Shown piece by piece: positions 1-8,531 of a stretch of DNA of 64,000 bases. Position numbers and translations under genes: made by a program. The notes beneath the pieces are model-generated. The model was not told the DNA's origin. It saw nothing but the letters and a program-made list of their open reading frames with translations, and searched no databases. The stretch is from Corynebacterium sp. HMSC04H06. GTDB taxonomy: Bacteria > Actinomycetota > Actinomycetes > Mycobacteriales > Mycobacteriaceae. Positions within the stretch are counted from its first letter, which is position 1. The number at the start of each line of letters is the position of its first letter. The stretch spans positions 18,388 through 82,387 of the forward strand of contig NZ_KV823414.1 of assembly GCF_001815935.1 (NCBI RefSeq). The letters run 5' to 3'.

Positions 1-29
1 CGCGAGTTCGAGTCTCGTCATCCGCTCCA
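1..29 (+). tRNA. tRNA 3' end (probably tRNA-Gly), truncated by window edge
   Basis: Only the T arm and acceptor 3' strand are present. The T stem GCGAG (2-6) pairs with CTCGT (14-18) around the loop TTCGAGT. The acceptor strand CATCCGC (19-25), discriminator T26 and encoded CCA (27-29) follow. The implied 5' strand GCGGATG together with a U discriminator is typical of actinobacterial tRNA-Gly, but the anticodon lies outside the window, so the identity is inferred. Confidence 0.8.
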
Positions 30-37
30 CTTTTTCA

Positions 38-64
38 CGCCGTCCCCGCTGGGGGCGGCGTTTT
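38..64 (+). terminator. Rho-independent terminator after the tRNA
   Basis: A 10-bp GC-rich stem (38-47 with 51-60, one T-G wobble) around a 3-nt loop is followed directly by TTTT. It starts nine bases after the tRNA CCA and ends that transcript. Confidence 0.85.
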
Positions 65-123
65 GTATGTTGGCGCTCGGGTGGGGGACAATCGGGGCAC
101 CAGTTATGACAGTGAGATCTGCG

Positions 124-242
124 CCATTGTTGGGAACTGCTTCCAGCAATGGGCCGACTAGTCGGATACGCGTCGCGCAGCGCGGCGGAAAGCCCGCGGT
201 GTGTGCCGCTGCGACCTTGGAACGACCAGGCGAGTCCTCGCC
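124..242 (+). promoter_or_regulatory. Structured leader of the copC operon
   Basis: Three secondary-structure signals sit before copC. Positions 124-133 pair with 143-152 (10 bp, one G-U) around a 9-nt loop. A perfect 12-bp palindrome CCGACTAGTCGG lies at 154-165. A small hairpin (229-233 with 238-242) sits just before the Shine-Dalgarno AAGGAG at 245-250. They could be a transcribed regulatory leader or a DNA operator. No known riboswitch class fits. Confidence 0.4.
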
Positions 243-256
243 GTAAGGAGCAGTAC

Positions 257-814
257 ATGTTTTCAGTTTCCCCGCGCACCGCAGGCGCCGCGGTGGCAGC
301 CGGTGTCTTGGGCCTGTCCGCGTGGGCAGCGCCGGTAGCCCTGGCTCACGATGCCGTCATCGGCGGCACCGTCACCGAAGGTCAGGTCCTCGACGAATTC
401 CCCGAGACCATCACCCTGGAATTCTCCGGAATCCCGCGGGAGGGTTTCAACAACTTCGCCGTGACCAACGAGGAGACCGGGGAATTACTGTTTTCCGCCG
501 AGCCGGAGCTAGACGAGCGCAACCTGACCATCGAGACCCCGGACGACGTCGAACCGGGCCCCGGTGACTACCAGGTAGGCTTCCAGATCACCTCCTCGGA
601 CGGGCACGCCACCCGCGGGGGAGTCAGCTTCACCGTGGCCGGCGACGACGACTCCAGCGTCGCCGTCGACGAGTCCGCCGTCCCGTCCCCGGATGAAGAG
701 GTGGGCGGCGCCGATGGCCCGCTGAAGTGGATTCTCGCCGTCGGCGGCGTGCTGGTGTTGGCCGCCGTTGTCGTGCTGGTTCTGGCCAAGCGTCGCCCCA
801 TTGATGAACAGTAA
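257..814 (+). CDS. Copper resistance protein CopC family, membrane-anchored
   Basis: A 185-aa exported copper-binding protein of the CopC/YobA family. Residues 1-30 are a signal peptide ending ALA, so cleavage would leave His31 as the mature N-terminus, the known Cu(II) ligand position in CopC. The beta-sandwich domain spans about 31-125 and ends with the conserved DGH segment (SSDGHATRGG). An acidic/Pro linker, one transmembrane helix (about 156-178) and a short basic tail follow. ATG 257 was chosen over an in-frame ATG at 149 because AAGGAG lies six bases upstream and it begins the signal peptide. It leads a set with two more exported redox/copper proteins, 15 bp before the next gene. Confidence 0.88.
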   Translation: MFSVSPRTAGAAVAAGVLGLSAWAAPVALAHDAVIGGTVTEGQVLDEFPETITLEFSGIPREGFNNFAVTNEETGELLFSAEPELDERNLTIETPDDVEPGPGDYQVGFQITSSDGHATRGGVSFTVAGDDDSSVAVDESAVPSPDEEVGGADGPLKWILAVGGVLVLAAVVVLVLAKRRPIDEQ

Positions 815-829
815 ACAAAGGAATCTGTC

Positions 830-1435
830 ATGAAATACACCCGTCTTATTGTCTCCGCAGTTGCTGCCTTGGCATTGTCCCTGGCGGCCTGCTCCCCGAG
901 CGAAGAACCCTCGGATCAGACCGACACGCAGACCACCACCGCCGCCGAGTCGGAGCAGGCCGCCGCCGCCGACGTCAGCTTCGAGGGCGGCGTCGTGCGC
1001 GCGATGGCCGAGGACTCCGACATGACCGCCATCTTCGGCACCCTGGTCAACCACACCGACACCGACCTGCAGGTCGAGTCCTTTAGCACCAGCATCGACG
1101 CGGAGATGACCCAGCTGCACGAAACCGTCGACGGCCAGATGTCAGAGATGACCGAACCGCTGACCATTCCGGCCGACGGCGAGGCCACCCTGGAGCCGGG
1201 CGGAAACCACCTCATGCTCATGGGGGTTAAGGAGCCGGTGATGGCCGGCGAGTCCGTAGCGATTACGCTGCACCTGACCGACGGTAAGACCATCGATCTG
1301 GGCGAGGTACCGGTGCGCAGCATCGGCGCCGGCGACGAGGGCTACGGTGACCTGGACTCCACCAATCACGCCAACCACAGCGATCCGGGTGACCACGCCG
1401 AGCACGGCGAGCACACCGGCCAAAGCGGACACTAG
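830..1435 (+). CDS. PCu(A)C-type copper chaperone lipoprotein
   Basis: A 201-aa lipoprotein with lipobox LAAC (Cys21). The body matches the periplasmic copper chaperone PCu(A)C (DUF461) family: a His followed ten residues later by Met (HETVDGQMSEM), then an HLM motif, giving the H/M Cu(I) ligand set. The last roughly 25 residues form a His-rich tail with about seven His, an additional metal-binding segment. The family delivers Cu(I) to cytochrome c oxidase or buffers copper. It lies 15 bp after copC and 19 bp before the DyP gene, so one operon is likely. Copper delivery to respiratory oxidases is an inference. Confidence 0.87.
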   Translation: MKYTRLIVSAVAALALSLAACSPSEEPSDQTDTQTTTAAESEQAAAADVSFEGGVVRAMAEDSDMTAIFGTLVNHTDTDLQVESFSTSIDAEMTQLHETVDGQMSEMTEPLTIPADGEATLEPGGNHLMLMGVKEPVMAGESVAITLHLTDGKTIDLGEVPVRSIGAGDEGYGDLDSTNHANHSDPGDHAEHGEHTGQSGH

Positions 1436-1454
1436 GGGAAGGTAAGCGAGAGCC

Positions 1455-2708
1455 ATGACGGGACTTAATCGCCGGCATTTCCTGCAGGGCGCAGGCGCGG
1501 TGGGGGCGGCATCGTTTACCTTAAGCGCCTGCGGCCAGGCGGAAGAAAAGGACGCGATTGAGCAGGCCAGTCAGTCCGAGCCGCTGGCGGAGGCGATCGT
1601 CGCCTTCGACGGCGAGCACCAGGCGGGCGTGGACACGGACATGCAGGCCCACCTGAACTTGGTGGGCTTTGACCTGAAGCCGGGCATCGGCAAGCGGGGC
1701 TTTCGCAACCTGATGAGCCTGTGGACGGAGGACGCCCGGGCGCTGTGCACGGGCGAGACCCCGCTGGGCTCCCTGGAGCCGGAGATGGTGGACGTGCCCG
1801 CCAATCTCACCATCACCTGCGGCTGGGGCGAGTCGGTCTTCGACAAGCTCGGCGCCGCCGACCTGAAGCCGGAGTGGCTGCGGGACATCAAGCCCTTCGC
1901 GCGGGACCAGCTCAGCGACAAGTGGGGCCAGACCGACGTCGTGCTGCAGATCTGCTGCGACGACGCCGTGATGGCCTCGCACGCCATGCGGCACATGATT
2001 CGCGCCGGCACCGACTACGCCAAGGTCACCTGGCTGCAGCAAGGCTTTGCCAACTCCTTTGGCTCCCTGCCCCACGGCGCGACCCACCGCAACCTGTTCG
2101 GCCAGCTCGACGGCACGGTCAACCCGCGCGGCGAGGAAGAATACGACCAGCAGGTCTGGATTGATGAGGGCCCCGACTGGGCCCAGGGCGGCACCTGCAT
2201 GGTGGTGCGCCGCATCCGCATGAACCTGGATACCTGGGAGAAGCTGGACCGCGCCACGCGGGAAAACTCCGTGGGCCGCAAGCTGTCCAACGGCGCGCCG
2301 CTGACGGGGCAGGAGGAGCTGGACGAGCCGGATTATTCGGCCACCGACAAGTACGGCCTGCCGGTAATCGACCCGAACTCCCACATGGCCCGGGCCCGGC
2401 CGCCGGCCGACCATCCCGAGCAGAAGCTCAAGCGGCGCCCGTACAGCTACGATCTGATGCCCGATTACGCCGACTCGCAGGAAGAAGACCTCATCCAGCT
2501 GTCCAATGCGGGCCTGGTTTTCATCTGCTTCCAGAAGGACCCGACCCGCCAGTTCGAGCCCATCCAGGCCCGCCTGGACGAGGCCGATCATCTCAACACG
2601 TGGATTAGCCACATCGGCTCCGCGGTCTATTTCATCCCGCCCGGGACCAGCGCCGGCGGCACGGGTTCGGCCTTTTGGGGATCCGCACTGTTGGACGCGG
2701 TAAGATAA
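1455..2708 (+). CDS. DyP-type heme peroxidase, Tat-exported lipoprotein
   Basis: A 417-aa dye-decolorizing peroxidase. The N-terminus has a twin-arginine motif (NRRHFLQ, residues 5-11), a hydrophobic stretch and a lipobox-like LSAC with Cys26, suggesting a folded, heme-loaded lipoprotein exported by Tat. The GxxDG signature of the distal Asp is at about 215-220 (GQLDGTVNP). The proximal heme His is probably the His of NSHMARA near residue 309. Length and order fit EfeB/DyP proteins. Co-occurrence with two copper proteins suggests joint metal or redox work outside the membrane; no ferrous-iron importer (efeUO) is adjacent, so an EfeB role in iron uptake is less likely. Confidence 0.9.
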   Translation: MTGLNRRHFLQGAGAVGAASFTLSACGQAEEKDAIEQASQSEPLAEAIVAFDGEHQAGVDTDMQAHLNLVGFDLKPGIGKRGFRNLMSLWTEDARALCTGETPLGSLEPEMVDVPANLTITCGWGESVFDKLGAADLKPEWLRDIKPFARDQLSDKWGQTDVVLQICCDDAVMASHAMRHMIRAGTDYAKVTWLQQGFANSFGSLPHGATHRNLFGQLDGTVNPRGEEEYDQQVWIDEGPDWAQGGTCMVVRRIRMNLDTWEKLDRATRENSVGRKLSNGAPLTGQEELDEPDYSATDKYGLPVIDPNSHMARARPPADHPEQKLKRRPYSYDLMPDYADSQEEDLIQLSNAGLVFICFQKDPTRQFEPIQARLDEADHLNTWISHIGSAVYFIPPGTSAGGTGSAFWGSALLDAVR

Positions 2709-2742
2709 GCTCCGGAATAATAAACCGCGGGCCGCGGCCAGG

Positions 2743-2748
2743 TATGCT
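2743..2748 (+). promoter_or_regulatory. Putative -10 of thrS operon
   Basis: TATGCT at 2743-2748 fits the corynebacterial TANNNT -10 and would give a leader of about 25 nt before ATG 2781, which has AAAGGAG 10-15 bases upstream. No convincing -35 is visible. Confidence 0.4.
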
Positions 2749-2780
2749 GCTGCCCGCATGAGCGCAAAGGAGCGCACCAA

Positions 2781-4838
2781 ATGGCGGAAGCTATTCCTGC
2801 AGTCCCTGTGAACTACGAGTCCTTCGTCTGCCCGGCCGGCACTGCCGTCGGGGCTGCTATGCGCGAGCTGGACCTGCCGAACAAGGGCCCGGAGGCCGTC
2901 GTGGTGGTCCGGGATGCCGAGGGCAACCTCAAGGACCTGTCCCATGTTCCGGAGACCGAACAGACCTTCACCCCCGTCGCCGCCAGCGAGGAAGAGGGCC
3001 GCGCGGTGGTCCGCCACTCCTGCGCCCACGTGCTGGCCCAGGCCGTCCAGGCGGAGTTCCCCGGCACCAAGCTGGGCATCGGCCCGGCCATTGAGAACGG
3101 CTTCTACTACGACTTCCAGACCGAGGAGCCCTTCACCCCGGAGGACCTCAAGGCCATCGAGAAGCGCATGAAGAAGATCATCAAGACGGGCCAGCGCTTT
3201 ACCCGCGGGGTCTACGAGAGCCCGGAGCAGGCCGCCGAGGCGCTCGCCGACGAGCCCTTCAAGCTGGAGCTCATCCAGGACAAGGGCAACGTTGACCCGG
3301 ATTCGGACGAGGCCGCCGAGATCGGCGCCGGCGACCTGACCTTCTACGACAACGTCAACCCGCGCACTAACGAGGTCGAGTGGTTCGACCTGTGCCGCGG
3401 CCCGCACCTTCCGACCACGAAATACATCCCGGCGTTCGCGTTGACCCGCTCCTCGGCCGCCTACTGGCGCGGCGATCAGTCCAAGGCTGGCCTGCAGCGC
3501 ATCTATGGCACCGCCTTCGAGTCCAAGGAGGCCCTGGAGGCCTACCAGACGCTGATGGCCGAGGCCGAAAAGCGTGACCACCGCCGCCTGGGCGCGGAGC
3601 TGGATCTGTTCAGCTTCCCGGACGAAATCGGCTCCGGCTTCCCGGTCTTCCACCCGAACGGCGGCATCGTGCGCATGGAGATGGAAAACCACTCCCGGCG
3701 CCGCCACCTGGCGGACGGCTACTCCTTCGTCAACACCCCGCACATCACCAAGGGTGACCTGTTCAAGAAGTCCGGCCACCTGGACTTCTACGCGGACGGC
3801 ATGTTCCCGCCCATGCAGCTGGACGGAGAGTACGACGCGGAGGGTAACTGTACCAAGCAGCCGCAGGACTACTACGCCAAGCCGATGAACTGCCCGTTCC
3901 ACAACCTGATCTTCGCCTCCCGCGGGCGCTCCTACCGCGAGCTGCCGCTGCGCCTTTTCGAGTTCGGCACGGTCTACCGCTACGAGAAGTCCGGCGTGGT
4001 CCACGGCCTGACCCGTGCGCGCGGCTTCACGCAGGACGATGCCCACATCTACTGCACCGAGGACCAGCTCGAGGACGAGCTGACCAAGGTGCTGGAGTTC
4101 ATCATCTCCCTGCTGCAGGACTACGGCCTGGACGACTTCTACCTGGAGCTGTCCACCAAGGACCCGAACAAGTTCGTCGGCTCGGACGAGATCTGGGAGC
4201 GCTCCACCAGCATCCTGGAGCGCGTGGCCACTAAGTCCGGCCTCGAGTTGGTCCCGGACCCGGCGGGCGCGGCCTTCTATGGCCCGAAGATTTCGGTGCA
4301 GGCGCGCGACGCCATCGGCCGTACCTGGCAGATGTCCACCGTGCAGCTGGACTTCAACCTGCCGGAGCGCTTCGAGCTGGAATACACCGCCCCGGACGGC
4401 TCCAAGCAGCGCCCGATCATGATTCACCGCGCGCTGTTTGGCTCCATCGAGCGCTTCTTCGGCGTCCTGCTGGAGCACTACGCCGGCGCCTTCCCGGCTT
4501 GGCTGGCTCCGCAGCAGGTCATCGGCATCCCGGTGGCGGACGAGTTCGTCTCCTACCTGGAGGATGTCACCGCCAAGCTGCGCTCCCGCGGCATCCGCGC
4601 TGAGGTGGACACCTCGGACGACCGCATGCAGAAGAAGATCCGCAACCACACCACGGGTAAGGTCCCGTTCATGCTGCTGGCCGGCCGCCGCGACGTCGAG
4701 GCCGGGGCGGTCTCTTTCCGCTTCCTCGACGGTTCCCAGGTCAACGGCGTGCCGGTGGACGAGGCCGTCGATCTCATCGACAAGTGGGTGACCCAGCGGG
4801 TCAACGATCAGCCGAGCGAGGGCAACCTCCGTGGCTAG
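2781..4838 (+). CDS. thrS: Threonyl-tRNA synthetase
   Basis: A 685-aa class II synthetase charging tRNA-Thr. Order: N-terminal TGS domain (about 1-60), editing domain beginning with the HxxxH motif (HSCAHVLAQ, about 78), catalytic core from about 270, and C-terminal anticodon-binding domain from about 575. Zinc ligands are visible as Cys in [10 protein letters not shown] (about 370), His in the motif 2 region (DDAHIY) and His in IHRALFGS of motif 3. Start ATG 2781 follows a good ribosome-binding site. Its last 8 bases overlap the next gene, implying translational coupling into the phospholipid gene cluster. Confidence 0.98.
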   Translation: MAEAIPAVPVNYESFVCPAGTAVGAAMRELDLPNKGPEAVVVVRDAEGNLKDLSHVPETEQTFTPVAASEEEGRAVVRHSCAHVLAQAVQAEFPGTKLGIGPAIENGFYYDFQTEEPFTPEDLKAIEKRMKKIIKTGQRFTRGVYESPEQAAEALADEPFKLELIQDKGNVDPDSDEAAEIGAGDLTFYDNVNPRTNEVEWFDLCRGPHLPTTKYIPAFALTRSSAAYWRGDQSKAGLQRIYGTAFESKEALEAYQTLMAEAEKRDHRRLGAELDLFSFPDEIGSGFPVFHPNGGIVRMEMENHSRRRHLADGYSFVNTPHITKGDLFKKSGHLDFYADGMFPPMQLDGEYDAEGNCTKQPQDYYAKPMNCPFHNLIFASRGRSYRELPLRLFEFGTVYRYEKSGVVHGLTRARGFTQDDAHIYCTEDQLEDELTKVLEFIISLLQDYGLDDFYLELSTKDPNKFVGSDEIWERSTSILERVATKSGLELVPDPAGAAFYGPKISVQARDAIGRTWQMSTVQLDFNLPERFELEYTAPDGSKQRPIMIHRALFGSIERFFGVLLEHYAGAFPAWLAPQQVIGIPVADEFVSYLEDVTAKLRSRGIRAEVDTSDDRMQKKIRNHTTGKVPFMLLAGRRDVEAGAVSFRFLDGSQVNGVPVDEAVDLIDKWVTQRVNDQPSEGNLRG

Positions 4839-5406
4839 TGGCCAAAACGCGGAATCCGAACAGCCCGCCCCCTCCGTCTATGTCGACTCCGGGGCGGGCG
4901 AGCCCGACCGCCTCGAGCGGCTCTGGGCCCCATACCGCATGGCCTATATCCAGAAGCGGTCGACGGACCCGTTCGTCGAAGCCCCGCAGGGCAGCGACGA
5001 GGACGGGCTCATCATCGCGCGCGGGCAGGAGGTCTACGCGCTGCTGAACCTCTTCCCCTACAACGCGGGCCACCTCATGGTGGTGCCTTACCGCAAGGAA
5101 TCCCAGCTGGAAAACCTCACCGAATCTGAGACCACCGAGATGATGGCCTTTGTGAAAAAGGCAATTCGCGTCCTCAAGCGGGTGTCGCGGCCGGAGGCCG
5201 TCAACGTGGGGCTTAACCTAGGTAAGGCTTCCGGCGGATCGGTAGGAGACCACCTACACATGCACGTCGTGCCGCGGTGGCCGGGAGATAGCAATTTTAT
5301 GACTATCCTGGATGGGGTTAAAGTACTGCCGCAGCTGTTGCAGGAGACGCGCCGTCTCTTGGCCGCAGCGTGGCGGGACATAGACGAGGAGGATTCGCGT
5401 GCTTAG
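4831..5406 (+). CDS. HIT family nucleotide hydrolase/phosphorylase
   Basis: A 191-aa histidine-triad protein. The active-site motif HLHMHVVP lies at about 143-150. Orthologues next to pgsA in mycobacteria (Rv2613c) are Ap4A phosphorylases, so diadenosine tetraphosphate breakdown is the best guess from context. GTG 4831 overlaps the end of thrS by 8 bp, and the 3' end overlaps pgsA by 8 bp. The first roughly 35 residues are a non-conserved, acidic/Pro-rich extension. Confidence 0.9.
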   Translation: MASGQNAESEQPAPSVYVDSGAGEPDRLERLWAPYRMAYIQKRSTDPFVEAPQGSDEDGLIIARGQEVYALLNLFPYNAGHLMVVPYRKESQLENLTESETTEMMAFVKKAIRVLKRVSRPEAVNVGLNLGKASGGSVGDHLHMHVVPRWPGDSNFMTILDGVKVLPQLLQETRRLLAAAWRDIDEEDSRA

Positions 5407-6022
5407 TGTGCACGGCAGGAAACCAGCCGCGGTGGTGGTGGAGCCGGTAGCCAAAGCGGCTCTTAAGGTCGGGTTGACCCCGAACGCAGTGACCGCGGTC
5501 GGCGCCATCGTAACCATCGCCATCTCGGTGTTGTTGATCCCCTCCGGGCACTTGGTCTGGGCGGCAGTGCTATCCGGCCTTTTCGCCGCCTTCGACATGA
5601 TCGACGGGACTATGGCACGGATCCGCGGCGGGGGCACACCCTTTGGCGCGACGCTGGACGCCTCCTGTGACCGCGTGACCGACGGCGCGCTGTTTGCCGC
5701 GATTATCTGGTACCTGGTCTATACCGTCGACGCGCACCCGTCCACCGTGGCCGCCGGCCTTATCGTGCTGGTTTCCTCGCAGGTCATCTCCTATGTTAAG
5801 GCCCGTGGCGAGGCCTCCGGGCTGCGCATGGTCGGCGGGCTGATTGAGCGGCCCGAGCGGCTCATCATCGGCCTGGTCGGCGTGGGGCTAGAAGGCTTTG
5901 GCGTGCCCAACGCGCTGGCGATTTCCCTGTGGATCCTAGCCATCGGTTCGATTTTCACCATCTACCAGCGGCTTATCATGGCCATGAAGCAGGACAAGGT
6001 AGCCGACCAAGCGCAACTTTAG
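5399..6022 (+). CDS. pgsA: Phosphatidylinositol phosphate synthase (CDP-alcohol phosphotransferase)
   Basis: A 207-aa integral membrane enzyme. The CDP-alcohol phosphotransferase signature is complete at about 66-90: DMIDG, AR, then G, D and D (GATLDASCD) in the spacing D-x2-DG-x2-AR-x8-G-x3-D-x3-D. About six hydrophobic segments follow. In this cluster position the actinobacterial enzyme (Rv2612c type) joins CDP-diacylglycerol and inositol-phosphate to give PI-phosphate, precursor of PI mannosides. GTG 5399 overlaps the HIT gene and has GAGGAGGA upstream. It is followed by patA after 10 bp. Confidence 0.92.
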   Translation: MLSVHGRKPAAVVVEPVAKAALKVGLTPNAVTAVGAIVTIAISVLLIPSGHLVWAAVLSGLFAAFDMIDGTMARIRGGGTPFGATLDASCDRVTDGALFAAIIWYLVYTVDAHPSTVAAGLIVLVSSQVISYVKARGEASGLRMVGGLIERPERLIIGLVGVGLEGFGVPNALAISLWILAIGSIFTIYQRLIMAMKQDKVADQAQL

Positions 6023-6032
6023 GGGGGCAGCG

Positions 6033-6965
6033 ATGGCGCGGTTTTTCTTTCGCGAAATTGATTTCTCGACGCTCGGGTATCTGGCCGGCTGGCGGGTAGT
6101 CCGCTGGCTGCCGGATGCGTGGGCTACCTGGCTGTTTGACCGTATTGCGGACTTAGCCTGCGACCACGGCCGCGGCATGGACCAGCTGCGGCGCAACCTG
6201 ACCCGCGTCGTGGGCGCCGAAAACGTCACGCGCGAGCTGGTGCGCGCCTCCATGCGCTCCTACATGCGCTACTGGAAGGAAGCCTTCCGGCTGCCGGCCA
6301 TCCACGACGACCCCGGCCTGCTCGCGCGCCTCCAACGCGACCTGGTCGGCCGCGAACACCTAGAAGACAGCCTGGCGCGCGGGCGCGGCGTCATCCTGGC
6401 GCTGCCGCACTCGGGCAACTGGGACATGGCCGGCGTCTGCCTGGTGGGCATGCACGGCCAGTTCACCACCGTGGCCGAGCGCCTGCGGCCTGAGGTGCTT
6501 TTCGATGCCTTCGTGGACTACCGCGAGTCCCTAGGTTTCGAGGTCCTGCCACTCACGGGTGGGGCAGAGCCACCCTTTGGCAGGCTGAAAGAGGTCTTGG
6601 AGGCAGGGGGCATCGTGTGCCTGTTGGCCGAGCGCGACCTGTCGCACACGGGCGTGCCGGTGGAGTTTTTCGGGGAGTCGGCAACCATGGCCGCCGGCCC
6701 AGCGCTGCTGGCCGCCCAGACGGGCGCGCGCCTGCACGTCGTGCACCCCTGGTTCACTTTGGATGGCTGGGGCCTGTCCTGCGCGCCGGCGCTGGAGGTG
6801 ACCGACGTGGCGGAAACGACCCAGCGCATGGCCGACGGCTTCGCGGCCAATATCGCCGCGCACCCGGCCGACTGGCACATGTTGCAGCCGCAGTGGAACG
6901 TCGACGTCGAGCGGCGGCGGGCCAACCGTATCCGCCGCGCCGAGGCCGAGAAGGACGGGAGGTAA
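6033..6965 (+). CDS. Phosphatidylinositol mannoside acyltransferase (PatA-like)
   Basis: A 310-aa member of the LpxL/HtrB lysophospholipid acyltransferase family. The catalytic HX4D motif is HSGNWD at about 126-131. In mycobacteria the same-position gene (Rv2611c, PatA) acylates the 6-position of the mannose added by PimA. It sits between the PI-phosphate synthase and PimA genes with gaps of 10 and 6 bp, so it is one operon. No signal peptide; the amphipathic N-terminus suits peripheral binding to the inner membrane leaflet. Confidence 0.9.
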   Translation: MARFFFREIDFSTLGYLAGWRVVRWLPDAWATWLFDRIADLACDHGRGMDQLRRNLTRVVGAENVTRELVRASMRSYMRYWKEAFRLPAIHDDPGLLARLQRDLVGREHLEDSLARGRGVILALPHSGNWDMAGVCLVGMHGQFTTVAERLRPEVLFDAFVDYRESLGFEVLPLTGGAEPPFGRLKEVLEAGGIVCLLAERDLSHTGVPVEFFGESATMAAGPALLAAQTGARLHVVHPWFTLDGWGLSCAPALEVTDVAETTQRMADGFAANIAAHPADWHMLQPQWNVDVERRRANRIRRAEAEKDGR

Positions 6966-6971
6966 GCCCCT

Positions 6972-8075
6972 ATGCGGATTGGCATCGTCTGCCCCTATTC
7001 CTTCGACGAACCCGGCGGGGTTCAAGCGCACATCCTTGACCTGGCGACGGTCTACCTGGAGCAGGGGCACTACGTGCGTGTCATCGGGCCCGCGGCCGAG
7101 GAGACCGAGCTGCCGTATTTCGTGGTCAAGGGCGGCCGGTCGGTGCCGATCGCCTATAACGGCTCCGTGGCCCGCCTGGCCATCGGCCCGCAGGTCTTTC
7201 GCCGGCTGCGCGAGTTCGTCACCGAAGGAAACTTCGACGTGCTGCACATCCACGAGCCGAACTCGCCGAGCTATTCCATGGTGGCGCTCTATCTGGCCAC
7301 CGGGCCTATAGTGGCGACGTATCACGCGTCTGCTGCGAATTCGACGCTCCTGACCCTGGCCAAGCCGATCTTGGCGCCGATGCTGGAGAAGGTCCGTGGC
7401 GGGATCGCGGTTTCCGAGATGGCGCGGCGCTGGCAGGTCGAGCAGCTCGGGGGCGACCCAGTGCTCATCCCCAACGGGGTGGACACGTCCGTCTACGCGC
7501 GCTCCCGCCAGGCGCAGGAGGACGCGCAGCGGGCAGTCCCGCGCCCTGAGATCGTCTTTTTGGGCCGGCTGGATGAGCCGCGCAAGGGCCTGGACATCCT
7601 CTTAGCGGCCCTGCCCGAGGTCCACCGGGAGGTGCGGGTGACCGTGATGGGCGGGGGACGGGCCCGCGAGGTCGACGGGGTGGACTTCGTCGGCCGCGTC
7701 ACCGACGCGGAGAAGGCTGAGATCCTTGGCCGGGCGGATATCTACGTCGCGCCGAATACCGGCGGCGAGTCCTTCGGCATCGTGTTGGTGGAGGCCATGG
7801 CGGCCGGCTGCGCGGTCGTTGCCAGTGACCTCGAGGCCTTCGCGGCGGTCTGCGACGTCGAATCCGCGGAGCCGGCCGGCCTGCTCTTTGCCAACGGCGA
7901 TGCCTCAGCGCTGGCCCGGCAGCTCAACCACGTGCTGGACAACCCTGAGTTGCGCGACAGGCTCACCGCCGCCGGCACCCGCCGGGCGCTTACCTATGAC
8001 TGGGATCATGTGGCAGCCCAGGTGATGGCGGTCTACGAGACCGTGCAGGACGGATCGAAAGTGCAGGTGAAGTAG
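6972..8075 (+). CDS. pimA: GDP-mannose: phosphatidylinositol alpha-mannosyltransferase
   Basis: A 367-aa GT-B, GT4-family glycosyltransferase adding the first mannose to phosphatidylinositol. The N-terminal Rossmann fold has a GGVQAHI acceptor loop near residue 15-21, and the EX7E motif is in GESFGIVLVEAM at about 266-277. Length agrees with mycobacterial PimA (Rv2610c). It lies immediately after patA, and its TAG abuts the ATG of the next gene, so transcription and translation are probably coupled. Confidence 0.95.
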   Translation: MRIGIVCPYSFDEPGGVQAHILDLATVYLEQGHYVRVIGPAAEETELPYFVVKGGRSVPIAYNGSVARLAIGPQVFRRLREFVTEGNFDVLHIHEPNSPSYSMVALYLATGPIVATYHASAANSTLLTLAKPILAPMLEKVRGGIAVSEMARRWQVEQLGGDPVLIPNGVDTSVYARSRQAQEDAQRAVPRPEIVFLGRLDEPRKGLDILLAALPEVHREVRVTVMGGGRAREVDGVDFVGRVTDAEKAEILGRADIYVAPNTGGESFGIVLVEAMAAGCAVVASDLEAFAAVCDVESAEPAGLLFANGDASALARQLNHVLDNPELRDRLTAAGTRRALTYDWDHVAAQVMAVYETVQDGSKVQVK

Positions 8076-8531
8076 ATGGGTACCGCCTTGCTCGTGGCGG
8101 TCGCCGTGGTGGTGACCGGGGTGATGCTCTGGGCCTATTTCACGGCCCAGCGGCTTAACACCCTGCACATCCGCACGGACGCGGCGTTGGCCCAGCTGCA
8201 GGCGGCGCTGGATAGGCGCGCGGCGGTGGCGGCGGCACTCGAGCCCCGGCTGGCCGAGGCCAGCGCGCAGGCCGAGGCGACCGCCCTGGTGCCGGGCCAG
8301 TTCACCCAGCGTAGCGACCTCGAGCACCGCCTGGGCGAGGAGATCCGCCGCGTGTGCGAGCCGCCGCCGGCGCAGCTGGTCGACGCCGAGGTGCGTGTCC
8401 AGCTGGCCCACCGCTTCTACAACGAGGCCGTGGCGGACACCCGCGCCCTACGCCTGCGCCCCCTCGTGCGCACCTTCCGGTTGGGCGGCACCGCCCGGCT
8501 ACCCGAGTTCTTCGATCTGACGGCCTTCTAG
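8076..8531 (+). CDS. Membrane-anchored LemA-like protein of the PIM cluster
   Basis: A 151-aa protein of unknown function: one N-terminal transmembrane helix (about 4-24) followed by a soluble helical region rich in Ala, Leu and Arg. Weak LemA-family signals are the RRAAVAAAL stretch and the segment RFYNEAVADTR near the C-terminus, which resembles the conserved RxYNxxV of LemA. The mycobacterial gene at this position (Rv2609c) carries a Nudix domain; no Nudix box is present here and the frame ends in a stop. ATG 8076 directly follows the pimA stop. The last 33 bp overlap the convergent mannosyltransferase gene. Confidence 0.75.
   Translation: MGTALLVAVAVVVTGVMLWAYFTAQRLNTLHIRTDAALAQLQAALDRRAAVAAALEPRLAEASAQAEATALVPGQFTQRSDLEHRLGEEIRRVCEPPPAQLVDAEVRVQLAHRFYNEAVADTRALRLRPLVRTFRLGGTARLPEFFDLTAF

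Noticed and set aside
158-172. AGTCGGATAC resembling part of a cobalamin riboswitch
   Set aside because: The other conserved blocks of the riboswitch (GGTGnAAnTCC, GCCACTG) are absent and the distances do not fit, so it is treated as chance.
149-256. Longer N-terminus for CopC starting at ATG 149
   Set aside because: It adds 36 residues before a clean signal peptide, has no ribosome-binding site, and would run through the leader hairpins.
1521-4649. A 1,042-codon open frame on the minus strand across the DyP and thrS genes
   Set aside because: It is the antisense of two certain plus-strand genes. Val/Leu/Arg/Gly/His-rich composition typical of GC-rich shadow frames, no ribosome-binding site and no recognisable domain.
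8076-8531. Nudix hydrolase, by synteny with mycobacteria
   Set aside because: No Nudix box (GX5EX7REUXEEXGU) occurs in any frame here, and the gene ends at 8531.
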